Below, piece by piece: positions 51,930 through 62,320 of a stretch of DNA of 64,000 bases. This DNA comes from Klebsiella electrica (lineage in GTDB: Bacteria > Pseudomonadota > Gammaproteobacteria > Enterobacterales > Enterobacteriaceae), in assembly GCF_006711645.1 (NCBI RefSeq), contig NZ_CP041247.1:3472001-3536000 (forward strand), given 5' to 3'. Below the pieces are notes generated by a model, which saw nothing but the letters and a program-made list of their open reading frames with translations, was not told where the DNA came from and searched no databases. Within the stretch, counting starts at the first letter, position 1. Each line of letters begins with the position of its first letter. The translations under genes were made by a program, and so were the position numbers.

Positions 51930-54209
51930 TTAGTGCGCCGTTTCTGGTTTGTGCTTCTGCGCGCTCTGGAAGTCATAGGTCAACGCGCCCTTCTCTTTAT
52001 CCAGCGCAACGGTGACCTGCCCGCCGTCCACCAGGGAGCCGAACAGCAGTTCGTTAGCCAGCGGTTTTTTCAGGTTATCCTGAATTACGCGTGCCATCGG
52101 ACGTGCGCCCATTGCCCGGTCGTAGCCTTTTTCTGCCAGCCAGTCACGCGCTTCCTGGCTGACTTCCAGCGAGACGCCTTTCTGATCCAGCTGAACCTGC
52201 AGCTCGACGATGAACTTATCCACTACCTGATGGATAACCGTGGTAGACAGATGATCGAACCAGATAATGTTGTCGAGGCGGTTGCGGAATTCCGGGGTAA
52301 AGATCTTCTTGATCTCATCCATCGCATCAGGGCTGTTGTCCTGCTGGATAAGACCAATTGATTTACGCTCGGTTTCACGCACGCCGGCGTTGGTCGTCAT
52401 CACCAGCACCACGTTACGGAAGTCCGCCTTGCGACCGTTATTGTCGGTCAGCGTACCGTTGTCCATCACCTGCAGCAGCAGGTTAAAGACGTCCGGGTGC
52501 GCTTTTTCGATCTCATCAAGCAGCAGTACCGCATGCGGATGTTTAATCACCGCATCGGTCAGCAGCCCGCCCTGATCGAAACCAACGTATCCCGGAGGCG
52601 CGCCAATTAAGCGGCTGACGGTATGACGTTCCATATATTCGGACATATCAAAACGCAGCAGCTCAATGCCCAGCGCTTTCGCCAGCTGCACGGTGACCTC
52701 GGTTTTCCCGACTCCGGTCGGCCCGGCAAAAAGGAAGGAACCGACGGGCTTGTGTTCGTGACCGAGGCCCGCGCGCGCCATCTTGATCGCTTCGGTTAAC
52801 GCTTCGATCGCTTTGCCCTGGCCAAAGACCAGCATTTTCAGGCGATCGCCGAGATTTTTCAGCGTATCGCGATCGCTCTGCGAGACGCTCTTCTCAGGAA
52901 TACGGGCGATACGCGCCACCACGGACTCGATATCGGCGACATTGATGGTTTTCTTGCGTTTGCTGGCCGGCATTAACCGCGCCCGCGCCCCGGCTTCATC
53001 AATAACGTCAATGGCCTTATCCGGCAGATGGCGATCGTTAATGTATTTCACCGCCAGCTCCACCGCCGCACGCACCGCTTTCGCGGTATAACGCACATCG
53101 TGGTGCGCTTCGTACTTCGGCTTCAGGCCGTTGATGATCTGCACCGTCTCTTCGACGGAAGGTTCGGTAATGTCTATCTTCTGGAAGCGGCGAGCCAGCG
53201 CCCGGTCTTTCTCGAAGATGTTGCTGAATTCCTGATAGGTCGTGGAACCCATTACCCGAATCTTGCCGCTGGAGAGCAGCGGTTTAATCAGATTGGCGGC
53301 ATCGACCTGGCCGCCTGACGCCGCGCCCGCACCGATAATGGTGTGGATTTCATCAATGAACAGAATGCTGTTGGTATCCTGCTCAAGCTGTTTCAGCAGC
53401 GCTTTGAAGCGTTTTTCAAAATCGCCGCGATATTTTGTGCCCGCCAGCAGGGAGCCAATATCCAGCGAGTAGATGGTGCAATCGGCCATGATTTCCGGCA
53501 CGTCACCCTGAACGATTCGCCAGGCCAGACCTTCGGCAATCGCGGTTTTACCCACGCCGGACTCGCCCACCAGCAGCGGGTTATTTTTACGCCGACGGCA
53601 CAGCACCTGAATCGCGCGCTCCAGCTCTTTTTCGCGGCCGATCAGCGGATCGATCCCGCCAACGCGAGCAAGCTGATTAAGATTGGTGGTGAAGTTTTCC
53701 ATACGTTCCTCCCCGCCTGCTTGCTCTTCGTTGCTGGGCTGGCTTCCGCTGTTATCGGAAGACTGGCTCGGCTCGTCTTTGCGTGTACCGTGAGAGATGA
53801 AGTTGACGACGTCAAGACGGCTCACTTCATGTTTACGCAGCAGATAGGCCGCCTGTGATTCCTGCTCGCTGAAAATCGCGACCAGGACGTTAGCGCCGGT
53901 TACTTCGCTGCGGCCAGAGGATTGTACATGGAAGACGGCACGCTGCAGCACGCGCTGAAAACTCAGCGTAGGCTGGGTGTCACGCTCTTCTTCCGTGGCG
54001 GGCAGAACGGGTGTGGTCTGTTCGATGAAGGCTTCCAGTTCCTGACGCAGCGCCACCAGGTCCACGGAACACGCTTCAAGCGCCTCGCGGGCCGAGGGGT
54101 TGCTGAGCAGCGCCAGCAGCAAGTGCTCGACGGTCATGAACTCATGACGGTGCTCGCGCGCTCTGGCGAAAGCCATGTTTAAACTGAGTTCCAGTTCTTG
54201 ATTGAGCAT
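51930..54209 (-). CDS. clpA: ATP-dependent Clp protease ATP-binding subunit ClpA
   Basis: AAA+ unfoldase that feeds ClpP; substrates include ssrA-tagged and N-degron proteins. I chose the ATG at 54207-54209 ([15 protein letters not shown]), giving 759 residues (E. coli 758; one extra residue in the linker near residue 155). The Clp N-domain comes first, then D1 with Walker A GESGVGKT and D2 with GPTGVGKT; the ClpP-docking loop IGL (KSIGLI) is present. The Met of ERMENFTTN corresponds to the internal start used in E. coli. It is co-oriented with clpS, 30 bases downstream of it. Confidence 0.97.
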   Translation of the reverse strand: MLNQELELSLNMAFARAREHRHEFMTVEHLLLALLSNPSAREALEACSVDLVALRQELEAFIEQTTPVLPATEEERDTQPTLSFQRVLQRAVFHVQSSGRSEVTGANVLVAIFSEQESQAAYLLRKHEVSRLDVVNFISHGTRKDEPSQSSDNSGSQPSNEEQAGGEERMENFTTNLNQLARVGGIDPLIGREKELERAIQVLCRRRKNNPLLVGESGVGKTAIAEGLAWRIVQGDVPEIMADCTIYSLDIGSLLAGTKYRGDFEKRFKALLKQLEQDTNSILFIDEIHTIIGAGAASGGQVDAANLIKPLLSSGKIRVMGSTTYQEFSNIFEKDRALARRFQKIDITEPSVEETVQIINGLKPKYEAHHDVRYTAKAVRAAVELAVKYINDRHLPDKAIDVIDEAGARARLMPASKRKKTINVADIESVVARIARIPEKSVSQSDRDTLKNLGDRLKMLVFGQGKAIEALTEAIKMARAGLGHEHKPVGSFLFAGPTGVGKTEVTVQLAKALGIELLRFDMSEYMERHTVSRLIGAPPGYVGFDQGGLLTDAVIKHPHAVLLLDEIEKAHPDVFNLLLQVMDNGTLTDNNGRKADFRNVVLVMTTNAGVRETERKSIGLIQQDNSPDAMDEIKKIFTPEFRNRLDNIIWFDHLSTTVIHQVVDKFIVELQVQLDQKGVSLEVSQEARDWLAEKGYDRAMGARPMARVIQDNLKKPLANELLFGSLVDGGQVTVALDKEKGALTYDFQSAQKHKPETAH

Positions 54210-54239
54210 AGGCACCTCCCCCAATTTTCACGCCTGTCT

Positions 54240-54557
54240 TCAGGCTTTCTCTAGCGTACACAGCAATGGATGCTCGTTCTCCTTCGCGTATTCATTCACC
54301 ATCGCGACTTTGGTCTCCGCCACTTCTGCGGTAAATACACCACAAATAGCTTTACCTTGATAGTGAACCGTCAGCATCAGTTGCGTTGCACGTTCTACAT
54401 CATAAGAAAAGAATTTTTGTAACACGTCAATAACAAACTCCATTGGAGTGTAGTCATCATTGAGCAATATCACTTTATACATAGATGGTGGTTTAAGCTC
54501 ATTACGAACTTCGTCTTCTACCAGCTGATCAAAGTCCAGCCAATCTCTCTTACTCAT
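54240..54557 (-). CDS. clpS: ClpA adaptor protein ClpS
   Basis: Adaptor that delivers proteins with Leu, Phe, Tyr or Trp N termini to ClpAP. The 105 residues compare with 106 in E. coli; only the first few residues differ. The core [16 protein letters not shown] with Asn-Asp-Asp of the N-degron pocket, and the later [17 protein letters not shown] segment, are intact. First gene of clpS-clpA, divergent from cspD. Confidence 0.97.
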   Translation of the reverse strand: MSKRDWLDFDQLVEDEVRNELKPPSMYKVILLNDDYTPMEFVIDVLQKFFSYDVERATQLMLTVHYQGKAICGVFTAEVAETKVAMVNEYAKENEHPLLCTLEKA

Positions 54558-54882
54558 CGTCAGTATTCATCATCGGTTGCTGTTGCCAACAGGCGGCGGC
54601 CTGTCGATGACCAGAGGCTATGCACATCGCAAATCTACAATAGATCATAGATAACTATCATCTATTACTTCCATCCGCGATGTCTGTCACATTCCCCGGC
54701 AATAGCGTTAACTGCTTCAAATTTTGACGCATTTTTCGCCTCCTGCCATCGTCAATTGCTTGACGCATTTCCGTATTTCTCTAAATTGTACTGGCGAGAG
54801 TTGGCGAGCATTTGCACAACTCGTCACTCCACCACCGGTTCATTCCATCTTACCTATAAAGATTTACGAAGGATGTCGAAGT
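54558..54882. promoter_or_regulatory. clpS-cspD divergent intergenic region
   Basis: 325 bases without a gene. An 11-bp direct repeat TTGACGCATTT occurs at 54724-54734 and 54760-54770, 36 bp apart. The second copy supplies a plausible -35 (TTGACG) for cspD, with -10 TAAATT at 54782-54787 and 16-base spacing. A GAAGGA ribosome-binding site precedes cspD. Confidence 0.5.
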
Positions 54883-55104
54883 ATGGAAATGGGTACTGTT
54901 AAGTGGTTCAACAATGCCAAAGGGTTCGGTTTTATTTGCCCTGAGGGCGGCGGCGAAGACATTTTCGCCCATTACTCCACCATCCAGATGGATGGTTACA
55001 GAACGCTAAAAGCCGGACAAGCCGTTCGGTTTGATGTTCACCAGGGGCCGAAAGGCAATCACGCCAGCGTGATTGTTCCTGTGGAAGCCGAAGCGGCTGC
55101 ATAA
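54883..55104 (+). CDS. cspD: Cold-shock-like protein CspD
   Basis: Stationary-phase, toxin-like cold-shock-domain protein that binds single-stranded DNA and inhibits replication in E. coli. The protein is 73 residues (E. coli 74), starting MEMGTVKWFNNAKGFGFI. RNP1 (KGFGFI) and RNP2-like (DIFAHY) motifs are intact. The ATG at 54883 is chosen because it begins the domain; upstream in-frame sequence is promoter DNA. A terminator follows. Confidence 0.96.
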   Translation: MEMGTVKWFNNAKGFGFICPEGGGEDIFAHYSTIQMDGYRTLKAGQAVRFDVHQGPKGNHASVIVPVEAEAAA

Positions 55105-55136
55105 CTCTTTTGCTTCATTGTGTACATCCTGCCAGT

Positions 55137-55168
55137 AAAATGCCAGTCCTTCTGACTGGCATTTTTTT
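55137..55168. terminator. Terminator between cspD and macB
   Basis: Stem AATGCCAGTC / GACTGGCATT with a 5-base loop, followed by TTTTT on the cspD side. It ends five bases from the macB stop and probably serves both convergent genes. Confidence 0.88.
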
Positions 55169-55172
55169 GTTT

Positions 55173-57119
55173 CTACTCGCGGGCCAGCGCATCCACCGGA
55201 TCGAGACGCGCGGCGTTTCGCGCCGGCAGCCAACCGAACAGCACGCCGGTTAACGTCGAACACAAAAACGCCGTCAGCAGCGCCAGCGGAGAAAAGCCTA
55301 TCTCCCAGCCGGGTAAAAACAGCTGCAGAACCACCGCAATCATCAGCGATAACGTCACGCCCAGCGCGCCGCCGACCAGACAGACTAAAACAGCCTCTAT
55401 CAGAAACTGCTGCAGCACGTCGCTGGCCCGCGCCCCGACTGCCATCCGAATCCCGATTTCACGCGTTCGTTCGGTCACCGACACCAGCATGATATTCATG
55501 ACGCCGATTCCGCCCACCACCAGCGCAATCACCGCCACTAACGTCAGAAACAGCTGTAGTGTATGTGTGGTCCGTTCCGCCGTTTTCAAGATGCTGTCCA
55601 TATTCCAGGTAAAAACATCTTTTTTGCCATGGCGCAGCTCAAGCAAACGCAGCAACTGCTGTTCGGCGGCGGCGCTGTCATACCCTTCCCGGACGCGAAC
55701 GGTAATCGAATTGAGCCACGATTGCCCCATCACTCTTCCGGCCATGGTGGTGTAGGGCAGCCAGACGCGCAGGATTTTACTGCTGCCGAACATCGACTGC
55801 TTCTCATCGGCGACGCCGATGATGGTCGCCGGCATATTGCCGATGAGGATAATCTCCCCGACAACCCGCGTTTTATGCGCAAACAGCTGGCGACGCGTGT
55901 TGCTATCCAGCACCACCACCTGCGCCCGGCTGTTGAGCTGCAGTTCATTAAACGTATTACCTTCGCTAAAGGTCATGCCGTAGACATTAAAATACTGCGG
56001 CCCGACCCCTTCCACGCTGGCGGCAACATCGATGTTATCCGCACGCAGACGCAGGCTTTTTGACACCGCGGGCGTCGCCGAACGCACCCAAGGCTGCTTC
56101 TGAATGGCCAGCAGATCGTCATATTTCAGCGCCTGCTGATAGCGGGGGTCGTCATCGCCAAAATCTTTACCGGGATAAACATCGATGGTGTTGGTGCCAA
56201 TCGCGCGAATATCCGCCAGCACCAGCTGTTTCGCCGCATCGCCGACCACCACGATCGACACCACCGAGGCGATGCCGATGATGATGCCGAGCATGGTCAA
56301 CAGCGTGCGCATTTTATTGGCCGCCATCGCCCGCCACGCCATGACCAGCGCTTCACGAAAACCGCTGGTAAACTGGCGCCATGCGGAAGGCTCTTCCCCG
56401 GCCAACGGGCGGACGACCCCGCCGCCAGTCGGACTTTTCGCCGGCGGGTTACGCACAATTTCCCCATCATGGATCTCAATGATCCGCTCGGCCTGTGCCG
56501 CCACCTGCGGATCATGAGTGACGATAATCACCGTGTGCCCCTGCGCTTTCAACTGGTACAGGATAGCCATCACCTCTTCACCCGAACGGCTGTCCAGCGC
56601 CCCGGTCGGCTCATCGGCCAGAATCACCTCTCCGCCATTCATCAGCGCGCGGGCGATACTGACCCGCTGCTGCTGGCCGCCGGAGAGCTGCGAAGGTTGA
56701 TATTCCGCCCTCTCTCCCAGACCAAGCCGCACCAGCAAATCATGCGCCCGGGCCAGGCGTTCTCGTCGCTCGCGCCCGGCATACACCGCCGGGACTTCGA
56801 CGTTCTGCGCTGCCGTCAGGTGCGAGAGCAGATGGTAACGCTGGAAAATAAAGCCAAAATGTTCTCGCCGCAGGCGGGCCAGCGCATCACCGCTGAGTAA
56901 GGAGACATCGGTTCCGGCGACGCGGTAGCTGCCGCTGGTCGGTTTATCGAGACAGCCGAGAATGTTCATCAGCGTCGATTTTCCTGAACCCGATGCCCCG
57001 ACAATCGCCACCATTTCACCGGCGGCAATGCTCAGCGTGACGCCCTTGAGCACCTCAACACTGCCGTCGCCGGAGAGGTAGCTGCGGCGGATATCACGCA
57101 GTTCCAGCAACGCCGTCAT
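55173..57119 (-). CDS. macB: Macrolide export ATP-binding/permease protein MacB
   Basis: Homodimeric ABC transporter that drives MacA-TolC for export of macrolides, enterotoxin and porphyrins. At 648 residues it equals E. coli. The N-terminal nucleotide-binding domain has Walker A GASGSGKS (residues 41-48) and signature LSGGQQQR; then come one transmembrane helix, a large periplasmic domain and three C-terminal helices. It overlaps macA by four bases. No damage seen. Confidence 0.97.
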   Translation of the reverse strand: MTALLELRDIRRSYLSGDGSVEVLKGVTLSIAAGEMVAIVGASGSGKSTLMNILGCLDKPTSGSYRVAGTDVSLLSGDALARLRREHFGFIFQRYHLLSHLTAAQNVEVPAVYAGRERRERLARAHDLLVRLGLGERAEYQPSQLSGGQQQRVSIARALMNGGEVILADEPTGALDSRSGEEVMAILYQLKAQGHTVIIVTHDPQVAAQAERIIEIHDGEIVRNPPAKSPTGGGVVRPLAGEEPSAWRQFTSGFREALVMAWRAMAANKMRTLLTMLGIIIGIASVVSIVVVGDAAKQLVLADIRAIGTNTIDVYPGKDFGDDDPRYQQALKYDDLLAIQKQPWVRSATPAVSKSLRLRADNIDVAASVEGVGPQYFNVYGMTFSEGNTFNELQLNSRAQVVVLDSNTRRQLFAHKTRVVGEIILIGNMPATIIGVADEKQSMFGSSKILRVWLPYTTMAGRVMGQSWLNSITVRVREGYDSAAAEQQLLRLLELRHGKKDVFTWNMDSILKTAERTTHTLQLFLTLVAVIALVVGGIGVMNIMLVSVTERTREIGIRMAVGARASDVLQQFLIEAVLVCLVGGALGVTLSLMIAVVLQLFLPGWEIGFSPLALLTAFLCSTLTGVLFGWLPARNAARLDPVDALARE

Positions 57120-58231
57120 TTTGCCGTCCCGGTACGACTTTCGCCGACGATCACCTCATCGCCTTCATCCAGCCCTTTCACCACCGCCACATCGGTATCG
57201 TTGCGCGCGCCGATAGTCACTTCACGCTCTTTCACCTCGCCATTACGCAGCAGACGGACGTGGTAACGGTTATCGCCGATAGCATCGCCCAGCGCGCTGA
57301 GCGGGATGGTGATGACATTTTTGACTTCCGCCATCTGGATATGCACCTGGGCCGTCATTTCCAGACGCAGGATCCCCTGCGGATTCGGCACTTCAAAGCG
57401 GGCGTAATAAAAAATGGCGTCGTTGACTTTTTCCGGGGTGGGTAAAATATCCTTCAGCTTCCCCTCGTAGCGGGTCAGCGGGTCGCCGAGCACGGTAAAC
57501 CAGGCTTTTTGCCCGGCACGAAGGTGAATCACGTCCGCCTCAGATACCTGAGCTTTGACCAGCATGGTACTGAGATCGGCGAGGGTCAGAATGTTGGGCG
57601 CCTGCTGGGCGGCTATCACCGTTTGCCCCTGCAACGTGGTGATTTGCGTCACTTCACCGGACATCGGCGCCACAATCCGCGTGTAGTCGAGGTTGGTTTT
57701 GGCGGTATCCAGCGTCGCCTGGTTACGCTTTATCTGCGCGTCAATGGTACCGATCTGCGCCTCTTTCACCGCCAAATCGGTCGCCGCCGTATCCAGATCC
57801 TGGCGGGAAACCAGCTGGCGCCGGGCCAGTTGCTGCTGGCGGGCGAGGGTGGCCGCGGCAAGCTGGCGTTCGGCACGCGCCTGATTCAACCGGGCGCGCA
57901 GTTCCATCAGCGTCGCGTCGACTTCTTTAATCTGGTTTTGCGCCTGCTCGGGGTCAATCACCCCCAGCAGCTGATCTTTCTGGACCTTGTCGCCGATATT
58001 GACGCGCAGCGTTTTTAACTGTCCACTCACCTGCGCCCCGACATCGACTTTGCGCAGGGCGTCCAGTTTGCCAGTGGCCAGCACGCTCTGCTGTAAATCG
58101 CCTTTGCGCACCACTAATGTCTGATACTGCGGCAGCGGAGCATCCAGTATCCGCCATCCCCAGAAGGCCAGCGCCAGAACCACGACGACCAGCAGCCACC
58201 AGACTTTCCTGCGTTTTCCATTGAGCTTCAT
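57116..58231 (-). CDS. macA: Macrolide-specific efflux periplasmic adaptor MacA
   Basis: Membrane-fusion protein joining MacB to TolC. At 371 residues it equals E. coli. It has an N-terminal anchor (residues 10-27, very hydrophobic), a lipoyl half-motif, a long alpha-helical hairpin rich in Gln, Ala and Arg (about residues 90-165) and beta-barrel/membrane-proximal domains. The stop overlaps the macB start (ATGA). E. coli has ybjX just upstream, towards ybjD; here that gap is only 101 bases. Confidence 0.96.
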   Translation of the reverse strand: MKLNGKRRKVWWLLVVVVLALAFWGWRILDAPLPQYQTLVVRKGDLQQSVLATGKLDALRKVDVGAQVSGQLKTLRVNIGDKVQKDQLLGVIDPEQAQNQIKEVDATLMELRARLNQARAERQLAAATLARQQQLARRQLVSRQDLDTAATDLAVKEAQIGTIDAQIKRNQATLDTAKTNLDYTRIVAPMSGEVTQITTLQGQTVIAAQQAPNILTLADLSTMLVKAQVSEADVIHLRAGQKAWFTVLGDPLTRYEGKLKDILPTPEKVNDAIFYYARFEVPNPQGILRLEMTAQVHIQMAEVKNVITIPLSALGDAIGDNRYHVRLLRNGEVKEREVTIGARNDTDVAVVKGLDEGDEVIVGESRTGTAK

Positions 58232-58332
58232 AAAAGTTCCTGATGTTTTAACCCGCAGAGCCAGGTAGTGATTCTATCCGCAGAGGGTAAAAACATAACG
58301 CTAAATTTAAATCATTCTTATTGTCGCCACGT

Positions 58333-59991
58333 TTAATCTGCGCGGCCGCGCGCCAGCCACAGCACGCGGGAGAACATTTTCTTCAACAGCGTCGGCACCG
58401 ACTCCACGCCGCGGCGACCGGCCTCCATCGCCACCTCAATGGCCAGATCCGGTTTTGACGAGCGGTGAATCGCCTTGGTAATCACCCGTCGCATATTCAT
58501 CGGCACATTTGCCGGTAACTGCGCCACCCGATGATAAACATCGTTAAAACCCTGGCGATACATAAAGTGTTCCATGTCCAGCGCCGGAAGCGTGGTCAGG
58601 TGATCGCGTTCAAGATCGCGGTCATCGTTGAGCAGGCTACGAACCGTCGCTGCATACTTTTTCCCCGCCTCATCGCCGTCGACCAGCACGTGCCATTGGA
58701 TCCCCATCCGACGGGCAAATTTGATCAGCGGCTTCAGGCCCGACTGAGCAAACTCAATAACCTTAATCCCTTCAGCATCAAAATGGTGTCCACACTGCCG
58801 GGCCAGTTCGTTAATCACCCAGGTCTCGGTCTCCCCTTCAACCAGCAGCCAGCAGCGGGCAAACAGTGAGGATGAGCGGTTAAAGCGGATGTGAAAAGCG
58901 ATGCGCCGGCTGTCTTCCGCATTCATTCCTCCCGGCCCAAGCCGCCAGGCCGACACGCGCGAGGATTCGCGTACCAGTCGGCAGACGTGCTCCACCGGCG
59001 TCAACGACAGGAGTTCGCTGGAGTTGGTGGTGGTGATGCGCTGCAGAGGCAGCAAATTCAGTAAATGCCAGGCAACCGACAGCATAATCGGATGCAGACG
59101 TGTTTCCGGGTCTTCAATCAGCAGCAGAGGCCGTGCGTCGCGGTCGAGCCGCACCGTCCCTTTTGCCTGAAGCAGGGTTGAAAACAGACCAAGCAGGATA
59201 ACCCGATGGCTGCGGCCGCCGGGTTTATCAATCATCCGGTTGATAATATCCAGGTAACGCCAGCTGCGCTGTTCATCGTGCGAATGACGACGCATCAGGC
59301 GGTGACGGGATTGCGCGCTACTCTGCTCGGCAAAATAGTGTTCCAGCAGTTGCACCATAGCCGACAGCCCCTGGCGTATCTGACTATCGGTTAAATTTTG
59401 CGGGTGATTCACCAGCTCGCGGGAGAGAAAATCCAGCTGGCGAGCGGTTATCTCAATCTGCGGCGAGTGCGGGACGGAATCATTATGAATTCGCCGCATA
59501 AAACGCGCATCGCGCAGGCGCAGAACCGGCATCAGGCGCACCAGGTGGCACACCATCTCGTCAATATCGTCCAGCGCCAGCGCCTCGCCTTTGCTGTTGA
59601 TAAAGCTACGCAGCGTCATGACGCTGTTATCATCGGCCAGCTCGCCCTCCAGGCGATAAAAAATGCGCTGATAGCCATCCTCGCAGGGCACCCAGCAGTT
59701 GCTCAGCGGACGAAAACGACGTACCCGATGATGACCGGGTTCATTCTCGCGGAAGGTCAAAATGATATGCAGATGATGTTCACGTCCCTGGACATCGCCC
59801 GGCGGAAACCAGAAATCATCGCGGACGAAGTGATAGAGTTCGAACTCCGGCGAAAGCAGTAACGTCAGCGCATCCAGCAGGCTGGATTTACCCCATGCAT
59901 TCTCGCCGATCAGAACGTTATTTTGCTCCAGCATCAACGATAAACGATTGATGCCGCGAAAACCGACGATTTCTACCCGCTCAAGATGCAT
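58333..59991 (-). CDS. ybjD: YbjD, OLD-family ATP-dependent nuclease-like protein
   Basis: A 552-residue protein of the same length as E. coli YbjD. The N terminus is an ABC/SMC-like ATPase with Walker A GENAWGKS (residues 29-36); the C-terminal half has a TOPRIM domain with LLVEGETETW and VDGDEAGKK acidic motifs. This is the OLD (overcoming lysogenization defect) architecture. Its cellular role is not established; a class 1 OLD acts alone, without the UvrD-like partner of GajAB (Gabija). No partner helicase lies nearby, so I do not call a defence system. Confidence 0.92.
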   Translation of the reverse strand: MHLERVEIVGFRGINRLSLMLEQNNVLIGENAWGKSSLLDALTLLLSPEFELYHFVRDDFWFPPGDVQGREHHLHIILTFRENEPGHHRVRRFRPLSNCWVPCEDGYQRIFYRLEGELADDNSVMTLRSFINSKGEALALDDIDEMVCHLVRLMPVLRLRDARFMRRIHNDSVPHSPQIEITARQLDFLSRELVNHPQNLTDSQIRQGLSAMVQLLEHYFAEQSSAQSRHRLMRRHSHDEQRSWRYLDIINRMIDKPGGRSHRVILLGLFSTLLQAKGTVRLDRDARPLLLIEDPETRLHPIMLSVAWHLLNLLPLQRITTTNSSELLSLTPVEHVCRLVRESSRVSAWRLGPGGMNAEDSRRIAFHIRFNRSSSLFARCWLLVEGETETWVINELARQCGHHFDAEGIKVIEFAQSGLKPLIKFARRMGIQWHVLVDGDEAGKKYAATVRSLLNDDRDLERDHLTTLPALDMEHFMYRQGFNDVYHRVAQLPANVPMNMRRVITKAIHRSSKPDLAIEVAMEAGRRGVESVPTLLKKMFSRVLWLARGRAD

Positions 59992-60384
59992 ATCTCCTCC
60001 GCTCAGTAACCACTTTCTCCTTCAATAATCAGCAGTATAGCGATACATGCGTCAACATGACACTACCGGCCCACACGCGGCTCCGGGACGATGAATGATA
60101 ATAATCAATTATAATTATTAATCATGTCATTTATTTAGAAAATAACTTATACGCAAACGTGGTTATCTTTATTATTTTTGCTCTACACTTTTCTACAATT
60201 GGTAATGGTGTAAGGATTAAGACACATTGCCCCAAATCAAATTATATCGAGTTATTTCGCTAGCCGCAGGATGACGAACACCCATAAAATAGCGTCGTTT
60301 TATTTTTATCATCATCCTTTACGTTGATAAATAAAGAACGGCATCAAAAAGTATGCCCGTATACATTATTCTTTTGAGGTGGTT
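59992..60384. promoter_or_regulatory. ybjD-aqpZ divergent intergenic region
   Basis: 393 bases without a gene; very AT-rich from 60090. An imperfect inverted repeat, ATGATAATAAT ... ATTATTAATCAT, spans 60095-60125 and overlaps a weak Fur-like sequence. A GAGGTGG ribosome-binding site precedes aqpZ. Other elements are not evident. Confidence 0.45.
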
Positions 60385-61080
60385 ATGTTCAGAAAATTAG
60401 CAGCGGAATGTTTTGGTACATTCTGGCTTGTGTTTGGTGGCTGTGGTAGCGCAGTGCTCGCCGCTGCCTTCCCGGAGCTGGGAATTGGGTTTGCCGGGGT
60501 GGCTTTAGCCTTCGGTTTAACCGTATTAACCATGGCATTTGCCGTCGGTCATATTTCCGGCGGACACTTCAACCCGGCGGTCACTTTAGGCCTGTGGGCC
60601 GGCGGTCGTTTCCCGGCGAAGGACGTGGTTGGCTATATTATCGCTCAGGTTGTGGGCGGTATTATTGCTGCCGCCGTTCTGTATGTGGTTGCCAGCGGTA
60701 AAGCCGGTTTTGATGCCGCGGCCAGCGGCTTTGCTTCCAACGGCTTCGGGGAACACTCGCCGGGCGGCTACTCCATGCTGTCCGCCATGGTGATTGAAAT
60801 TGTCCTGACCTGCGGCTTCCTGCTAGTGATTCATGGCGCAACGGATAAAAATGCGCCGGCCGGCTTTGCCCCGATTGCGATTGGCCTGGCGCTGACCTTA
60901 ATCCACCTGATCAGCATTCCGGTTACCAATACCTCTGTTAACCCGGCGCGAAGCACCGCGGTGGCGATTTTCCAGGGCGGCTGGGCGCTGCAGCAGCTGT
61001 GGTTATTCTGGGTGATGCCGATTATCGGCGGTATCCTTGGCGGCGTGTTGTATCGCACGCTGCTGGAAAAACGCGATTAA
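60385..61080 (+). CDS. aqpZ: Aquaporin Z
   Basis: Tetrameric water channel of the inner membrane. The ATG at 60385 ([13 protein letters not shown]) gives 231 residues, as in E. coli. Six helices and two re-entrant loops carry NPA at residues 63-65 (HFNPAVT) and again in SVNPARS. The constriction His (LIHLIS) and Arg are those of a water-selective channel. Followed by a strong terminator. Confidence 0.97.
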   Translation: MFRKLAAECFGTFWLVFGGCGSAVLAAAFPELGIGFAGVALAFGLTVLTMAFAVGHISGGHFNPAVTLGLWAGGRFPAKDVVGYIIAQVVGGIIAAAVLYVVASGKAGFDAAASGFASNGFGEHSPGGYSMLSAMVIEIVLTCGFLLVIHGATDKNAPAGFAPIAIGLALTLIHLISIPVTNTSVNPARSTAVAIFQGGWALQQLWLFWVMPIIGGILGGVLYRTLLEKRD

Positions 61081-61108
61081 CCATTTATCGGGTTATCTGC
61101 TTTCACGC

Positions 61109-61145
61109 AAGGCCCGGCATTACCGCAATGCCGGGCCTTTCTTTT
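61109..61145 (+). terminator. Terminator after aqpZ
   Basis: Perfect 13-bp stem AAGGCCCGGCATT / AATGCCGGGCCTT with a 5-base loop, followed by TCTTTT. Confidence 0.92.
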
Positions 61146-61223
61146 CAGGCACAGCTTTACTCGGTTCTCTGATTTGGGTAGTGTCAGTGGCGCTCAACTC
61201 ATTCTGCAAGGACCAGATCGTTC

Positions 61224-62123
61224 ATGTTTTCGGGATTATTAATCATTCTGCTGCCATTGATTGTCGGCTACCTTATTCCTCTGCGTCACCCTTCGGCACT
61301 AAAACTTATTGCGCGACTGTTGAGCTGGATTGTCTACGTCATCCTCTTTTTCATGGGGATTAGTCTCGCCTTCCTCGACAATTTATCCAGCAACCTGCTG
61401 TCCATTCTTCATTATGCGGCGGTCAGCGTGGTTGTTATTCTGCTGTGTAATATTGCCGCATTAATGTGGCTGGAGCAGAAAATGCCGTGGCGCCACCAGC
61501 ACCGGCAGGAGAAATTACCTTCCCGCATCGCAATGGCGATGGAATCCCTGCAGCTGTGCGGCGTGGTGCTTATTGGTTTTCTGATTGGTCTGAGCGGTTT
61601 GTCATTTTTACAGCATGCCACCGAGGCGAGCGAATATACGCTGATCTTCCTGCTGTTCCTGATTGGTATTCAGCTGCGTAATAACGGAATGACCTTACGT
61701 CAAATTGTGCTTAATCGCCGCGGCATGATTGTGGCGGTGGTTGTCACCGTGAGTTCATTAGCCGGCGGCGTGATTAACGCCTTTATTCTCGACCTGCCGC
61801 TGAAGACCGGTCTGGCAATGGCCTCCGGCTTAGGCTGGTATTCGCTCTCCGGGATCCTGATGACCGAATCCTTTGGCCCGGTCATCGGCAGCGCCGCATT
61901 CTTCAACGATCTTTCCCGCGAGCTGTTGGCCATCATGCTGATCCCCGGCCTGGTTCGCCGCAGCCGCTCCACGGCATTAGGGCTGTGCGGCGCCACCTCA
62001 ATGGACTTTACCCTGCCGGTTTTACAGCGTTCCGGCGGCGTCGAGATTGTCCCTGCCGCCATCGTTCACGGTTTTGTGCTGAGCCTGCTGGTGCCAGTGC
62101 TGATCGCCCTCTTCACCGCCTGA
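61224..62123 (+). CDS. lysO: L-lysine exporter LysO (YbjE)
   Basis: Inner-membrane exporter of lysine and thialysine; the E. coli protein is also 299 residues. About eight hydrophobic helices are visible, with the conserved GWYSLSGILMTESFGP and GATSMDFTLPVLQR segments. It lies downstream of aqpZ after a terminator, so it has its own promoter. I could not identify an ArgR box or a riboswitch in the short leader. Confidence 0.95.
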   Translation: MFSGLLIILLPLIVGYLIPLRHPSALKLIARLLSWIVYVILFFMGISLAFLDNLSSNLLSILHYAAVSVVVILLCNIAALMWLEQKMPWRHQHRQEKLPSRIAMAMESLQLCGVVLIGFLIGLSGLSFLQHATEASEYTLIFLLFLIGIQLRNNGMTLRQIVLNRRGMIVAVVVTVSSLAGGVINAFILDLPLKTGLAMASGLGWYSLSGILMTESFGPVIGSAAFFNDLSRELLAIMLIPGLVRRSRSTALGLCGATSMDFTLPVLQRSGGVEIVPAAIVHGFVLSLLVPVLIALFTA

Positions 62124-62138
62124 AGCGCCTTCGCTCTG

Positions 62139-62170
62139 CCCCCGGCGACGGTATTCGCCGCCGTCGGGGG
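62139..62170 (+). terminator. GC-rich hairpin after lysO
   Basis: CGGCGA / TCGCCG stem nested in a longer CCCCC ... GGGGG pairing, followed by AAAAG and no T-tract. Possible lysO transcript end. Confidence 0.4.
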
Positions 62171-62211
62171 AAAAGATCGCTCCTCGTGGCGGTAACCTGT
62201 CGCTACCAAAT

Positions 62212-62225
62212 TTGCGCTAAATCAA
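62212..62225. promoter_or_regulatory. FNR-like site upstream of hcp
   Basis: TTGCG-CTAA-ATCAA matches the FNR consensus at eight of ten positions. hcp-hcr of E. coli is FNR-activated, so the placement about 100 bases before the gene is reasonable. Confidence 0.55.
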
Positions 62226-62284
62226 TCTCCCTTTAAATTGTATCAGAAATACCTTTTCTCCCTTCTTTTGCAGGCATAACCTTA

Positions 62285-62307
62285 AACATGTATATCAAAT
62301 ATAACTT
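62285..62307. promoter_or_regulatory. NsrR-type operator at the hcp promoter
   Basis: AACATGTATAT-C-AAATATAACTT has the 11-1-11 dyad form of NsrR sites (AAnATGyATTT and its complement). It ends 13 bases before the hcp start. NsrR repression of hcp in the absence of nitric oxide is known in E. coli. Confidence 0.65.
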
Positions 62308-62320
62308 TAAAGGTGTGACC

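Noticed and set aside
58333..59991. OLD-family nuclease YbjD as an anti-phage (Gabija-like) system
   Set aside because: No GajB-type helicase neighbour, and the gene is at its normal conserved core-genome position.
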